This document shows positions 48,200 to 56,807 of a stretch of DNA of 64,000 nt, in pieces. Each line of letters starts with the position of its first letter. Position 1 is the first letter of the stretch. The position numbers were made by a program, and so were the translations under genes. The stretch is taken from the NCBI RefSeq assembly GCF_000495835.1, contig NZ_AWGC01000014.1, positions 1 through 64,000 of the forward strand, read 5' to 3'. The stretch comes from Asticcacaulis sp. AC402 (lineage in GTDB: Bacteria > Pseudomonadota > Alphaproteobacteria > Caulobacterales > Caulobacteraceae). The notes under the pieces were generated by a model that worked only from the letters and a program-made list of their open reading frames with translations, did not search any database and was not told where the DNA came from.

Positions 48200-48302
48200 A
48201 ATCGGTCCCGCCGCGACGTGTTTTCGCCGCAGCAGAGGGCTGTCAATAAGACGGGTTGAGGAAGAACGCGGGCTGTCCCGCAAAGGCTTTAAGGATTTGT
48301 AC

Positions 48303-49496
48303 ATGCCTGATACTCTGAGCCCGGCGTTTCTGCCTGTGGATTGGAAGAACGCTACCCTGGTCGGTCGCCTTGATACCGCCGATGGCCCGACCCCGATCCT
48401 GATCTCGGGTGGCGAGGTGTTCGACATGAGCGCTGTGGCACCGACAGTGTCGCAACTGATGAAGATGTGGCCACAAAGCGGCGCGCCGGACGGCGGACTA
48501 TCTTTGGGCCAGTTGGAGTCCTTCAGCTTCGCTAAATCCTGGATCGGCGAGCGCAAGGGCCATCAGCTCCTGTCGCCGATCGACCTGCAGGTGGTCAAGG
48601 CTGCCGGCGTCACCTTCGCTGTCTCGGCTGTCGAGCGCGTCATCGAAGAGCGCGCCCGTGGCGATGCCGACAAGGCCCAGGGCATTCGTGATGCCCTGGC
48701 TGAGCGCGTTGGCTCTGACATTCGCTCGGTCAAGCCGGGCTCCGAAGAGTCGGCCAGGCTGAAGGCCGCGCTGATCGCTGACGACCTGTGGTCGCAATAT
48801 CTCGAAGTCGCTATCGGCCCGGACGCTGAGGTCTTCACCAAGTCGGCCGTCCTGTCGTCAGTCGGCTGGGGCGATGAGGTCGGGGTTCGCTCCGACTCGA
48901 CCTGGAACAATCCTGAACCTGAAGTCGTCATGGTGGTCGATCCCACCGGTCGCGCCGTCGGCGCCATGCTGGGCAACGACGTCAACCTGCGTTGTTTTGA
49001 AGGCCGTTCGGCCCTGTTGCTGGGCAAGGCCAAGGACAACAACGCGTCGTGCGCTCTTGGCCCGTTCATCCGCATGTTTGACGAAGGTTTTACCATCGAC
49101 GATGTGCGCTCGGCCGTGCTGGATCTCAAGATCGACGGTCCGGAAGGTTACGAGCTGGTTGGCCGTTCGACCATGAGTGAGATCAGCCGCGATCCGCTGG
49201 ACCTGATCGCTCAGGCGATGAGCGAGCACCACTATCCCGATGGCTTCGTCCTGATGCTGGGCACGCTTTTTGCACCGACCCAGGACCGAGACGTTCCCGG
49301 CCGTGGTTTTACGCACAAGGTCGGCGATGTGGTCAAGGTATCCTCGCCCAGGCTGGGTTGCCTCGAAAACCGTGTGACCTTCTCGAGGGACGCGCGCCAC
49401 TGGACCTTCGGTATCGCCGACCTGATGCAGAACCTGGCTGACCGCGGACTGCTCAAACCTCGTAATGCCGCCCGGGCGCAAGCCCTGGCTTCTTGA
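48303..49496 (+). CDS. xylX: 2-keto-3-deoxy-D-xylonate dehydratase (FAH family)
   Basis: About 397 residues from the ATG at 48303 (AAGGA seven bases upstream). The protein follows the Caulobacter XylX pattern I know: AAGVTFAVSAVERVIEERAR, LIADDLWSQYLEVAIGPDAE, WNNPEPEVVMVVDPTG, GNDVNLRCFEGRSALLLGKA and QDRDVPGRGFTHKVGD. The Glu and Asp residues in WNNPEPEV and GNDVN form the metal site of the FAH fold. It dehydrates 2-keto-3-deoxy-D-xylonate to 2-oxoglutarate semialdehyde. The Caulobacter xylA gene normally lies next, but here xylB follows directly. Confidence 0.92.
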   Translation: MPDTLSPAFLPVDWKNATLVGRLDTADGPTPILISGGEVFDMSAVAPTVSQLMKMWPQSGAPDGGLSLGQLESFSFAKSWIGERKGHQLLSPIDLQVVKAAGVTFAVSAVERVIEERARGDADKAQGIRDALAERVGSDIRSVKPGSEESARLKAALIADDLWSQYLEVAIGPDAEVFTKSAVLSSVGWGDEVGVRSDSTWNNPEPEVVMVVDPTGRAVGAMLGNDVNLRCFEGRSALLLGKAKDNNASCALGPFIRMFDEGFTIDDVRSAVLDLKIDGPEGYELVGRSTMSEISRDPLDLIAQAMSEHHYPDGFVLMLGTLFAPTQDRDVPGRGFTHKVGDVVKVSSPRLGCLENRVTFSRDARHWTFGIADLMQNLADRGLLKPRNAARAQALAS

Positions 49497-49542
49497 GCCC
49501 GCCCATGGCGCCCAAATCGTATAACGAAAGAGTATCGTGACC

Positions 49543-50271
49543 ATGTCCTCAGCCATCTATCCCAGTCTCAAGGGCCGTACGGTATTGATCACCGGCGGGG
49601 GCTCCGGTATCGGCGCCGGTCTGGTCACCGGCTTCGTCCGTCAGGGCGCTATCGTTCACTTCATCGACCTGGCGGACACCGTGTCAGCGACGCTGGAGCC
49701 CGGTGCGGCCACGTTTCATAAATGCGACCTGACCAATATTCCGGCGGTCGAAAAGGTGATTGCCGGCATTGGTCCGGTCGATATCCTCCTTAACAACGCT
49801 GCCAACGACGACCGTCATCGCCTGGAAGACGTCACAGAGGCCTATTTTGACAACCGCATCGCGGTCAACCTGAAGCACCTGCTGTTCTGCGCCAAGGCTG
49901 TGGTGCCGGGCATGAAGGCCAGGGGTGGCGGCGCCATCATCAACTTCGGTTCGATCTCCTGGCACCTGGGCCTGCCGGATCTGGTCCTTTACGAAACGGC
50001 CAAGGCCGGTATCGAGGGCATGACACGTGCCCTGGCCCGGGAACTGGGGCCGGACAATATCCGCGTTACGACCATCCTGCCCGGCAATGTGAAGACGCCG
50101 CGTCAGATGAAATGGTACACGCCCGAAGGCGAGCAGCAGATCGTCGATGCCCAGTGCCTGAAGGGCCGGATCGAGCCGGCGAACGTCGCTTCGCTGGCTT
50201 TGTTCCTGGCGTCCGACGATGCGTCGCTTTGCACGGGCCATGGCTACTGGATCGACGCCGGCTGGCGGTAG
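49543..50271 (+). CDS. xylB: D-xylose 1-dehydrogenase (SDR)
   Basis: 242 residues. The start MSSAIYPSLKG, the NAD-binding loop TGGGSGIG (17-24), the NNAANDDRH segment, and the catalytic region INFGSISWHLGLPDLVLYET with Tyr and Lys (YETAK) all match Caulobacter XylB. It oxidises D-xylose to D-xylono-lactone with NAD+, the first step of the Weimberg pathway. A GTG six bases earlier is a possible alternative start. The MITE-like element at 50294-50448 separates it from xylC. Confidence 0.94.
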   Translation: MSSAIYPSLKGRTVLITGGGSGIGAGLVTGFVRQGAIVHFIDLADTVSATLEPGAATFHKCDLTNIPAVEKVIAGIGPVDILLNNAANDDRHRLEDVTEAYFDNRIAVNLKHLLFCAKAVVPGMKARGGGAIINFGSISWHLGLPDLVLYETAKAGIEGMTRALARELGPDNIRVTTILPGNVKTPRQMKWYTPEGEQQIVDAQCLKGRIEPANVASLALFLASDDASLCTGHGYWIDAGWR

Positions 50272-50293
50272 GCCTGAGTTAGCGTAACCGCCC

Positions 50294-50448
50294 CTTCTTA
50301 TCCTCCACCGCTTGCGGGGGAGGTGTCGAGCAAGCGAGGTCCCTTATGGGCCGAAGCGCGTCGAGACGGAGGGGGCGTTCCGAGCTCCCGGCTCCCCCTC
50401 CGCCGCCATTCGGCGGCACCTCCCCCGCAAGCGGTGGAGGATAAGAAG
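50294..50448. repeat. palindromic MITE-like repeat, family A, copy 2
   Basis: The 27-bp arms are identical to those of the copy at 34403 and here are longer (CTTCTTA before the left arm and TAAGAAG after the right arm). The inner palindrome GGAGGGGGC/GCTCCCCCTCC is preserved, and a GCCGCC-ATT-CGGCGG hairpin replaces a segment of copy 1. It is inserted between xylB and xylC and could fold into a long hairpin in the mRNA, so it may affect expression of the downstream genes. Confidence 0.88.
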
Positions 50449-50504
50449 GGCGGCGCCCTCAGCGGTGAGTAGATGTTGTCGCTTCCAACTTTCGGGAAAT
50501 GAAC

Positions 50505-51437
50505 ATGACCGAACGCTTCCAGCCCATCTGTGTTTGGGACCGCAAGTGCACCCTGGGCGAGGGCCCTCTCTGGAGTGCCCATGACCACGCCCTGTGGTTC
50601 GTTGACATCAAGCGCTCTGAAGTCCTGCGTTATGACGTCAACATCGGCTCGCACCAGGTCTTTCATGCCCCATCACCCTGCGGCTTCCTGGCGCCTAAAA
50701 AATCCGGCGGATTTATCGTCGGCTGCAAGACCGGACTCTATGACCTGGACGCCAAAACTGGCCAGTTCGAATTCCGCCTTCAGGTCGAACCGGGCCTTCC
50801 GACCAATCGTCTCAATGATGGATATGTCGATCATCACGGCCGGTTGTGGTTCGGCTCGATGGACGACGACGAGGTCAATCCGACCGGCAAGCTCTATCGC
50901 TACGACAATCGCGGCCTTGTCGCCATGGACCATGACTATGTCATCACCAACGGTCCGGCGGTCAGCCCGGACGGCAGGACCCTTTACCACAATGACACCC
51001 TCAAAAAGATCATCTACGCCTTCGAGCTCGACGCCTCGGGCCATATTTCCAACAAGCGGGAATTCGCCCGCCTGGACACCAATGGCAAGCCGCCGGTAAG
51101 CGGCGATAGCGTAAGGGCAAAACATTATAGCGAACACGGCGAAGGCTATATGGACGGTCCGATCGTAGATTCCGCCGGCCAGGTCTGGGTCGGGTTGTTC
51201 TTTGGCTGGGGTGTCAACTGTTACGCGCCCGATGGTGGCTTAATCCGCCAGGTCCGGCTGCCGGTGTCCAATGTCACCAAGATCGCCTTCGGTGGCCACG
51301 ACCTCAAGACCGTCTATGCCACCACGGCTGCCAAGGGCCTCAGCGCTGACGAGATCAAACAGCAACCCCAGGCCGGCGGCCTGTTCCGCTTCGACGTCGA
51401 TATCCCGGGCCAGCCCCAAAACGTCTTCCAGGATTAA
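50505..51437 (+). CDS. xylC: xylonolactonase, SMP-30 family
   Basis: About 310 residues. It is a six-bladed SMP-30/gluconolactonase-type propeller: LGEGPLWSAHDHALWFVDIK with the metal-binding Glu, LNDGYVDHHGRLWFGSMDDD, and TNGPAVSPDGRTLYHNDTL. It opens D-xylono-lactone to xylonate. The start at 50505 has GGGAA at the correct distance; an ATG six bases earlier is also possible. A segment of about 20 residues before YMDGPIVDSAGQVWV (KPPVSGDSVRAKHYSEHGEG) seems to be an insertion in a surface loop, unlike the short loop usual in this family. Confidence 0.9.
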   Translation: MTERFQPICVWDRKCTLGEGPLWSAHDHALWFVDIKRSEVLRYDVNIGSHQVFHAPSPCGFLAPKKSGGFIVGCKTGLYDLDAKTGQFEFRLQVEPGLPTNRLNDGYVDHHGRLWFGSMDDDEVNPTGKLYRYDNRGLVAMDHDYVITNGPAVSPDGRTLYHNDTLKKIIYAFELDASGHISNKREFARLDTNGKPPVSGDSVRAKHYSEHGEGYMDGPIVDSAGQVWVGLFFGWGVNCYAPDGGLIRQVRLPVSNVTKIAFGGHDLKTVYATTAAKGLSADEIKQQPQAGGLFRFDVDIPGQPQNVFQD

Positions 51438-51442
51438 GCCCC

Positions 51443-53230
51443 ATGTCCACAAGAAAGCCCGCAACCCAAAACGGTCGTTTCCGGTCCCAGGAATGGTTCG
51501 AAGCGCCTGGACATATCGACATGGCGGCGCTCTATCTCGAACGCTTCATGAACTATGGAATTACCCCCCAGGAGCTGCGGTCGGGCCGGCCGATCATCGG
51601 TTTCGCCCAGTCGGGCAGCGACATCGCGCCGTGCAACCGAATCCACCTGGAACTGGCCAAGCGTACCCGCGACGGCATCCGTGACGCCGGCGGCATCTGC
51701 ATGGAGTTTCCGGTCCACCCGATCTTCGAAAACTGCCGCCGTCCGACCGCGGCTATTGACCGCAACCTCTCGATGATGACTCTGATCGAGATCCTGCACG
51801 CCTACCCGTTGGACGCGGTGGTCCTGACCACAGGCTGCGACAAGACCACACCGGCGGGCATTATGGCCGCCACTGCCGTCGATATCCCGGCTATTGTCCT
51901 GTCGGGCGGGCCGATGCTGGACGGCTGGCACGACGGCGACCTGGTTGGGTCCGGCACGGTCATCTGGCGCGCCCGACGCAAGCTGGGCGCCGGTGAAATC
52001 ACCGAAGACGAATTCCTCGACATGGCCTGCGCCTCGGCCCCGTCGGCAGGTCACTGCAACACCATGGGCACGGCTTCGACGATGAACGCGGTCGCCGAGA
52101 CTATGGGCCTGTCGCTGCCCGGCTGCTCGGCCATTCCGGCGCCGTACCGTGAGCGCGGCCAGATGGCCTATGAGACGGGCGTGCGTATCGTCGAGATGGC
52201 CTATGAGGACCTGAAGCCCTCCAAGATCCTGACCAAGGCGTCGTTCATGAACGCCATCGCCGCCGTCGCGGCCATCGGCGGGTCGACCAATGCCCAGCCG
52301 CACATCACCGCCATGGCCCGTCATGCCGGGGTCGATATCACCGATGCCGACTGGCGTGCGGCCTATGATATCCCGCTGCTTCTCAACATGCAGCCGGCCG
52401 GCAAATACCTCGGTGAGCGCTTCCATCGCGCCGGCGGTGTACCGGCCATCCTGCATGAACTGGCCGTCGCCAACCTGATCGACACCACGGCCGCGACTGT
52501 CACCGGCAAGACCCTGGGCGAGAACATCGACGGCAAGGCCTCAAAAGACCGCGAGATGATCAAGACCGTCGCCGAACCGATGATGGAACGCGCCGGTTTC
52601 CTGGTGCTGAAGGGCAACCTGTTCGACTTTGCCATCATGAAGACATCGGTGATCTCAAAGGAATTCCGTGCCCGCTACCTGTCGCGCCCGGGCTTCGAGA
52701 ACATCTTTGAGTGCAAGGCGGTGGTGTTCGACGGCTCGACCGACTATCATGAACGCATCAACGATCCGGCGCTGAACATTGACGAAGACACCATCCTGGT
52801 TATCCGCGGCTCCGGTACCATCGGCTGGCCGGGCTCGGCGGAGGTCGTTAATATGCAGCCGCCCAACGACTTGCTGAAACGTGGCATCACCTCGCTGCCG
52901 ACGCTCGGCGACGGCCGTCAGTCGGGCACGTCGGATTCGCCGTCCATCCTCAATGCCTCGCCGGAAAGTGCTGCCGGCGGCGGCCTGTCGTGGCTGAGGA
53001 CCGGCGATATGATCCGCATCGACCTAACGACCGGCGCCTGCGACGCCCTGGTCGAGCCCGATGTCATCGCGCAACGCAAAAAAGAACCCTTGCCGCCCAT
53101 CCCCGAGAGCATGACCCCGTGGCAGGAGATCTATCGCAGTACGGTCTCGCAACTGCACACGGGCGGCGTGATGGAGCCTGCCCTTAAGTTTACCCGCATC
53201 GCTGAAAAGATGCCGCGGCATAATCACTAA
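51443..53230 (+). CDS. xylD: xylonate dehydratase, IlvD/Edd family
   Basis: 595 residues, starting 5 bp after xylC. It matches the Caulobacter XylD pattern: HIDMTALYLERFMNYGITP-like start (here HIDMAALYLERFMNYGIT), TTGCDKTTPAGIM with an Fe-S Cys, APSAGHCNTMGTASTMNAVA with the second Cys, and the end PRHNH. It removes water from D-xylonate to give 2-keto-3-deoxy-D-xylonate, using an iron-sulfur cluster and Mg2+. It is the last gene of the operon. A stretch of about 240 bp with the second operator follows. Confidence 0.95.
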   Translation: MSTRKPATQNGRFRSQEWFEAPGHIDMAALYLERFMNYGITPQELRSGRPIIGFAQSGSDIAPCNRIHLELAKRTRDGIRDAGGICMEFPVHPIFENCRRPTAAIDRNLSMMTLIEILHAYPLDAVVLTTGCDKTTPAGIMAATAVDIPAIVLSGGPMLDGWHDGDLVGSGTVIWRARRKLGAGEITEDEFLDMACASAPSAGHCNTMGTASTMNAVAETMGLSLPGCSAIPAPYRERGQMAYETGVRIVEMAYEDLKPSKILTKASFMNAIAAVAAIGGSTNAQPHITAMARHAGVDITDADWRAAYDIPLLLNMQPAGKYLGERFHRAGGVPAILHELAVANLIDTTAATVTGKTLGENIDGKASKDREMIKTVAEPMMERAGFLVLKGNLFDFAIMKTSVISKEFRARYLSRPGFENIFECKAVVFDGSTDYHERINDPALNIDEDTILVIRGSGTIGWPGSAEVVNMQPPNDLLKRGITSLPTLGDGRQSGTSDSPSILNASPESAAGGGLSWLRTGDMIRIDLTTGACDALVEPDVIAQRKKEPLPPIPESMTPWQEIYRSTVSQLHTGGVMEPALKFTRIAEKMPRHNH

Positions 53231-53249
53231 CTGTGTTGCACTGCGTCAC

Positions 53250-53263
53250 TGGTAGCGGTAACA
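53250..53263. promoter_or_regulatory. XylR operator upstream of the sugar porter
   Basis: TGGTAGCGGTAACA differs from the operator at 48186 at only two positions and keeps the AGCG core. It lies about 207 bp before the sugar porter start codon, suggesting that the transporter gene is a second target of the same repressor, with a long 5' leader or another promoter in between. Confidence 0.75.
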
Positions 53264-53469
53264 AAGTTAACCGTGAATGCGCGCCGATTCAGGCGAATTT
53301 CGCGCGCAAAGCCTTTTAAAATATAGCTTTCTGCGATGGATTGGCTTGCGCGATCCTGCGCAAAAAGTTAAGGTTCCGTCAAGCATCACCCCAATCATAA
53401 GGCCACACAAAAAAGGTGCTTCAACAGACTAGGGAACGGGCAACATGCCCGACTTCAAGGGAGTAGAGG

Positions 53470-54906
53470 ATGTCCTCGACAACAAAAACCGTGAACATGG
53501 GTCTGGTCATGGGTCTCGCCATTGGCGCGGCTCTAGGCGGATTGCTGTTCGGCTACGACACGGCCGTGATTAACGGCGCGGTTGAATCCATTAAACACAA
53601 TTTCGTCGATCCCAGGATTGACCTCAGTGAACTGGAGCGCAATTCGCTGGCCGGTCAGGCCACGGGCATCGCGCTTCTGGGCTGCGTTTTCGGCTCCATC
53701 TTCGCCGGCCCGATCGCGACCTGGCTGGGCCGCCGCGTCGGCATGCTGATCGCGGCCTTCCTGTTCTTCGCCTCATCGGTCCTGTCCGGCTATCCGGAAC
53801 TGGGCCTGGCGCCGATCGGCGGCATGGGGGTCGATGCGCTCAATCCCTTCATGGTCTATCGCTTCCTGGGCGGCGTGGCCATCGGCATGGCATCGCTGAT
53901 TTCTCCCATGTACATCGCTGAAATCGCGCCGCCGAAACAACGCGGCCTGCTGGTTACGTTCCAGCAACTGGCCATTGTTGGCGGCATGCTTCTGGTGGCT
54001 ATTGTCAACCTGCAGATCCAGCGCCTGGGTGGCGGCGATGAAACCTGGCTTCATGCAACGGGCTGGCGCTGGATGCTGGCCAGTTGCGCTATCCCCGCGG
54101 CCCTGTTCTTCCTGGCGGCGCTGATGATGCCGGACACGCCACGCTGGTACGTCCTGAAGGGCAAGGAAGAAAAGGCCCGCAAGCTGCTGAATGAATTGAA
54201 CGACGCCGACACTGCCAATGCTACCTACACCGAGATCAAGGACAGCACGACGGCCCATTCCGGGAAGCTCTTGTCCTTCGGCATCGGCGTCCTCGTGGTT
54301 GGTGTCATGCTGTCGATCTTCCAGCAGTTTGTCGGCATCAATGCCGTGCTGTACTACTCCAACCTGATGTTCAAGAACATCGGTGCGGGCACGGACTCCG
54401 CCTTCCTCCAGACAGTGATCGTCATGGCGACCAATGTGGCCTTCACTCTGGTGGCGACCTTCACGGTCGACAGCTGGGGCCGCAAGCCGCTGCTGATTCT
54501 GGGCGCCATCATGATGGCCCTGGCCATGGCCGCCATGGGGTTCATGTTCCAAAGCAAGATGGAGGGGACCATGCTGCTCGCCGCCGCCATCTTCTACATC
54601 GCCGGCTTCGCCCTGTCCTGGGGTCCGGTGGTCTGGGTGATGCTGTCGGAAATGTTCCCGAACTCGATCAAGGGCGCGGCCATGTCGATCGCGGTCGCGG
54701 CGCAGTGGATTTCGAACTACGTCGTCACCTGGTCGTTCCTGGTCATCGACGGCGATTCGGGGTTAAACGCGACCTTCAACCACGGTTTTGCCTATTACCT
54801 CTATGCTGGCTTCTCGGTTCTTGCCGCGCTGTTTGTCTGGAAGTTCGTCCCAGAAACCAAGGGTAAGACCCTCGAAGCCATCGAAGGCTTCTGGAAGAAG
54901 TCGTAA
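53470..54906 (+). CDS. xylE: sugar:H+ symporter of the MFS sugar porter family, xylose porter-like
   Basis: 478 residues with 12 membrane segments and the sugar porter motifs: GGLLFGYDTAVINGA in TM1, GRRVGM in the loop 2-3, PMYIAEIAPPKQRG after TM4, QQFVGINAVLYYS in TM7, and PETKGKTLEAIEGFW at the end. It imports D-xylose or related sugars with a proton across the inner membrane. Its operator and position after xylXBCD support xylose as substrate, as for Caulobacter XylE. AAGGGAGTAGAGG lies just before the ATG. Confidence 0.92.
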   Translation: MSSTTKTVNMGLVMGLAIGAALGGLLFGYDTAVINGAVESIKHNFVDPRIDLSELERNSLAGQATGIALLGCVFGSIFAGPIATWLGRRVGMLIAAFLFFASSVLSGYPELGLAPIGGMGVDALNPFMVYRFLGGVAIGMASLISPMYIAEIAPPKQRGLLVTFQQLAIVGGMLLVAIVNLQIQRLGGGDETWLHATGWRWMLASCAIPAALFFLAALMMPDTPRWYVLKGKEEKARKLLNELNDADTANATYTEIKDSTTAHSGKLLSFGIGVLVVGVMLSIFQQFVGINAVLYYSNLMFKNIGAGTDSAFLQTVIVMATNVAFTLVATFTVDSWGRKPLLILGAIMMALAMAAMGFMFQSKMEGTMLLAAAIFYIAGFALSWGPVVWVMLSEMFPNSIKGAAMSIAVAAQWISNYVVTWSFLVIDGDSGLNATFNHGFAYYLYAGFSVLAALFVWKFVPETKGKTLEAIEGFWKKS

Positions 54907-54916
54907 GTCTGCGTAC

Positions 54917-54940
54917 CGGGCGATCCGCAAGGATCGCCCG
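54917..54940 (+). terminator. hairpin between the sugar porter and aldose epimerase genes
   Basis: A perfect 10-bp stem, CGGGCGATCC and GGATCGCCCG, closed by a GCAA tetraloop. There is no U-run after it, so it may reduce read-through or protect the mRNA end more than fully terminate. Confidence 0.5.
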
Positions 54941-54971
54941 CCAATCTCTTAAGCGAATAACGAGAAATACT

Positions 54972-55823
54972 ATGCTGCGCTTAAGCTCCAACGAAACCAC
55001 GCTGGAAATCTGCCCCGAAATCGCGGGCAGCATCTTGCGTTTTGTCCATCAGGGCCGGGACATCCTGCGCCCCACAGCCCACGGGAGCGATGACGTCCTG
55101 ATGACGGCCAGCTTTCCGCTGGTCCCCTATTGCAATCGCATCCGCAACGGCGAATTCGCCTTCGAAGGCAAAAAGATCAAGCTGACCCCGAACCTCGGCA
55201 ACGGCCATCCGCACCCGCTGCACGGCCAGGGATGGCGCGCATCCTGGCAGGTGGTCGAGGCAGCCCCGACCAGAGTGGTTCTGGCCTACACCCACGAAGC
55301 CGATGAATGGCCGTGGGCCTATGAGGCGGTTCTGGTCTACGAACTGCGCCCGGCAGGCCTGCGCGCCTATCTCAGCGTCAAGAATCTATCGCGTAACACC
55401 ATGCCAGCGGGTCTGGGCTTCCACCCCTATTTCCCGCGCACGCGCCAGACGCGTCTGAAGGCGGTGACAACGGGCATCTGGCGGGCAGACGACGAGTGCC
55501 TGCCGGTTTCGTGGCATGCCGGCGTTCTGCGCAAGGACTGGTCGCAGGGCGACATCGTCGACCACGAAGTGACGATTGACCATTGCTATACAGGCTTCGG
55601 CGGCCGCGCCGAGATCCTCGAAGGCGACACGCCGGTCCTGACACTTCGGGCCTCGCCGGACTGCAAGTGGCTGCACGTCTTCGCGCCGCTGGATCATCCG
55701 GACTTTTTCTGCGTCGAGCCGGTCAACCATATGCCGGACCCGTTCAACCAACCGAATTCGGGGTTGAAGTGCCTGAAGGCAGGGGAGACCTCGATGGTGT
55801 GGATGGACATCGCGGTCGCCTGA
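54972..55823 (+). CDS. aldose 1-epimerase (mutarotase)
   Basis: 283 residues. The pattern FPLVPYCNRIRNGEFAFEGK, HPHPLHGQGWRASWQV with the catalytic His, and GLGFHPYFPRT with the second His fits the GalM family; the late FFCVEPVNHMPDPF carries the catalytic Glu. It interconverts alpha and beta anomers of aldoses. Located after the xylose transporter gene, it probably prepares D-xylose or L-fucose for the dehydrogenases, which use one anomer. It is separated from the transporter gene by the hairpin at 54917. Confidence 0.93.
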   Translation: MLRLSSNETTLEICPEIAGSILRFVHQGRDILRPTAHGSDDVLMTASFPLVPYCNRIRNGEFAFEGKKIKLTPNLGNGHPHPLHGQGWRASWQVVEAAPTRVVLAYTHEADEWPWAYEAVLVYELRPAGLRAYLSVKNLSRNTMPAGLGFHPYFPRTRQTRLKAVTTGIWRADDECLPVSWHAGVLRKDWSQGDIVDHEVTIDHCYTGFGGRAEILEGDTPVLTLRASPDCKWLHVFAPLDHPDFFCVEPVNHMPDPFNQPNSGLKCLKAGETSMVWMDIAVA

Positions 55824-55942
55824 CGGCATGTCGGGCCCGTGGTCCCAAGTCTTCATCTTACTTCCTTTGACTTCGCGCCGCTTTCTTTCCAGATCACGGT
55901 AAACGACACCTCGCGAAGGACAGGACCCAAAAGCGAAATGGA

Positions 55943-56227
55943 ATGACTTTTCGACAAGATCGGCATAGATTGGCCGGCATTACCGAACGGCTTGAACACG
56001 CCGTCAAAGGCCTGCGCAACCCGTCGCCCGACATGCAAGACAGTCTTGCTCGCATGGTGTTGCAGGTCGTAGGCGAAGAGCAACCGGCCATACAATTGAG
56101 CGCCGAAGAAGAAGCGTCGTTTGGAAGACAATTCCGAGGACGCCTTATCAATTATGAATTTCCTTTTTGGCGCTTTTACGCAATTGCCGCGTCAGGGACT
56201 TCGGACATGACAGCGATTGCAGCATGA
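55943..56227 (+). CDS. small antitoxin-like protein
   Basis: 94 residues. The middle segment SPDMQDSLARMVLQVVGEEQ followed by LSAEEEASFGRQ resembles the helices of type II antitoxins that sit in front of ParE/RelE-type toxins. The C-terminal 35 residues (after GRQFRGRLINYEF) do not match the expected toxin-binding tail and may result from a frameshift. No toxin gene follows; the next gene is a DUF1801 protein. It is likely an orphan or decayed antitoxin. A second ATG five bases upstream is out of frame. Confidence 0.4.
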   Translation: MTFRQDRHRLAGITERLEHAVKGLRNPSPDMQDSLARMVLQVVGEEQPAIQLSAEEEASFGRQFRGRLINYEFPFWRFYAIAASGTSDMTAIAA

Positions 56228-56279
56228 CCGTTTTTGGCGGATATTGCAGTCATAACCGCGACGCCGAAAGGAGATGCGC

Positions 56280-56705
56280 TTGGCAGAACTCAAGACCAAA
56301 CCCACGCAGGTGAGCGTCGAAGCCTTTCTCGACTCTGTCGAGCACCCGGTGCGCCGCGCTGACGGCAAGGCCCTCCGCGAGATGATGGAGCGTGTCACCG
56401 GTGAGCCCGCGGCGATGTGGGGCCCCTCAATTATCGGCTTTGGCACCTATCACTATCGCTATGCCAGCGGCCACGAAGGCGACATGTGCCGCATTGGCTT
56501 TTCGCCCCGTGCAGCCAATCTCGTCCTCTATGTCGGCGGCTTTCCGGACTATGAGGCTCTGCTGGCAAAGCTCGGCAAGCACAAGCTTTCCAAGGCCTGT
56601 CTCTATTTGAACAAGCTGGCTGATGTCGACTTGGGCGTGCTCGAGGAGATCACCCGGAAATCCTACGCGGCTACTCAGGACATTAACGAATGTCCCGTGT
56701 GCTGA
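56280..56705 (+). CDS. DUF1801 domain protein
   Basis: 141 residues. The start AELKTKPTQVSVEAFLDSVE, the central MWGPSIIGFGTYHYRY and the GDMCRIGFSPRAANLVLYVG segment are typical of DUF1801, a family of small proteins with an unknown role. I chose the TTG at 56280 because AAAGGAG (56267-56273) directly touches the ATG at 56274 and family members start near MAELKTKPT. No functional partner is visible. Confidence 0.85.
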   Translation: MAELKTKPTQVSVEAFLDSVEHPVRRADGKALREMMERVTGEPAAMWGPSIIGFGTYHYRYASGHEGDMCRIGFSPRAANLVLYVGGFPDYEALLAKLGKHKLSKACLYLNKLADVDLGVLEEITRKSYAATQDINECPVC

Positions 56706-56807
56706 AACGGATCTCCGGAAGCGAAAATTCCGGCTTTTGGGCGTGACCCGACAATACTGGACTATGATCGGGATGGGCACGTTTCAGCGGTTGCCTGCTG
56801 ACTTCGC

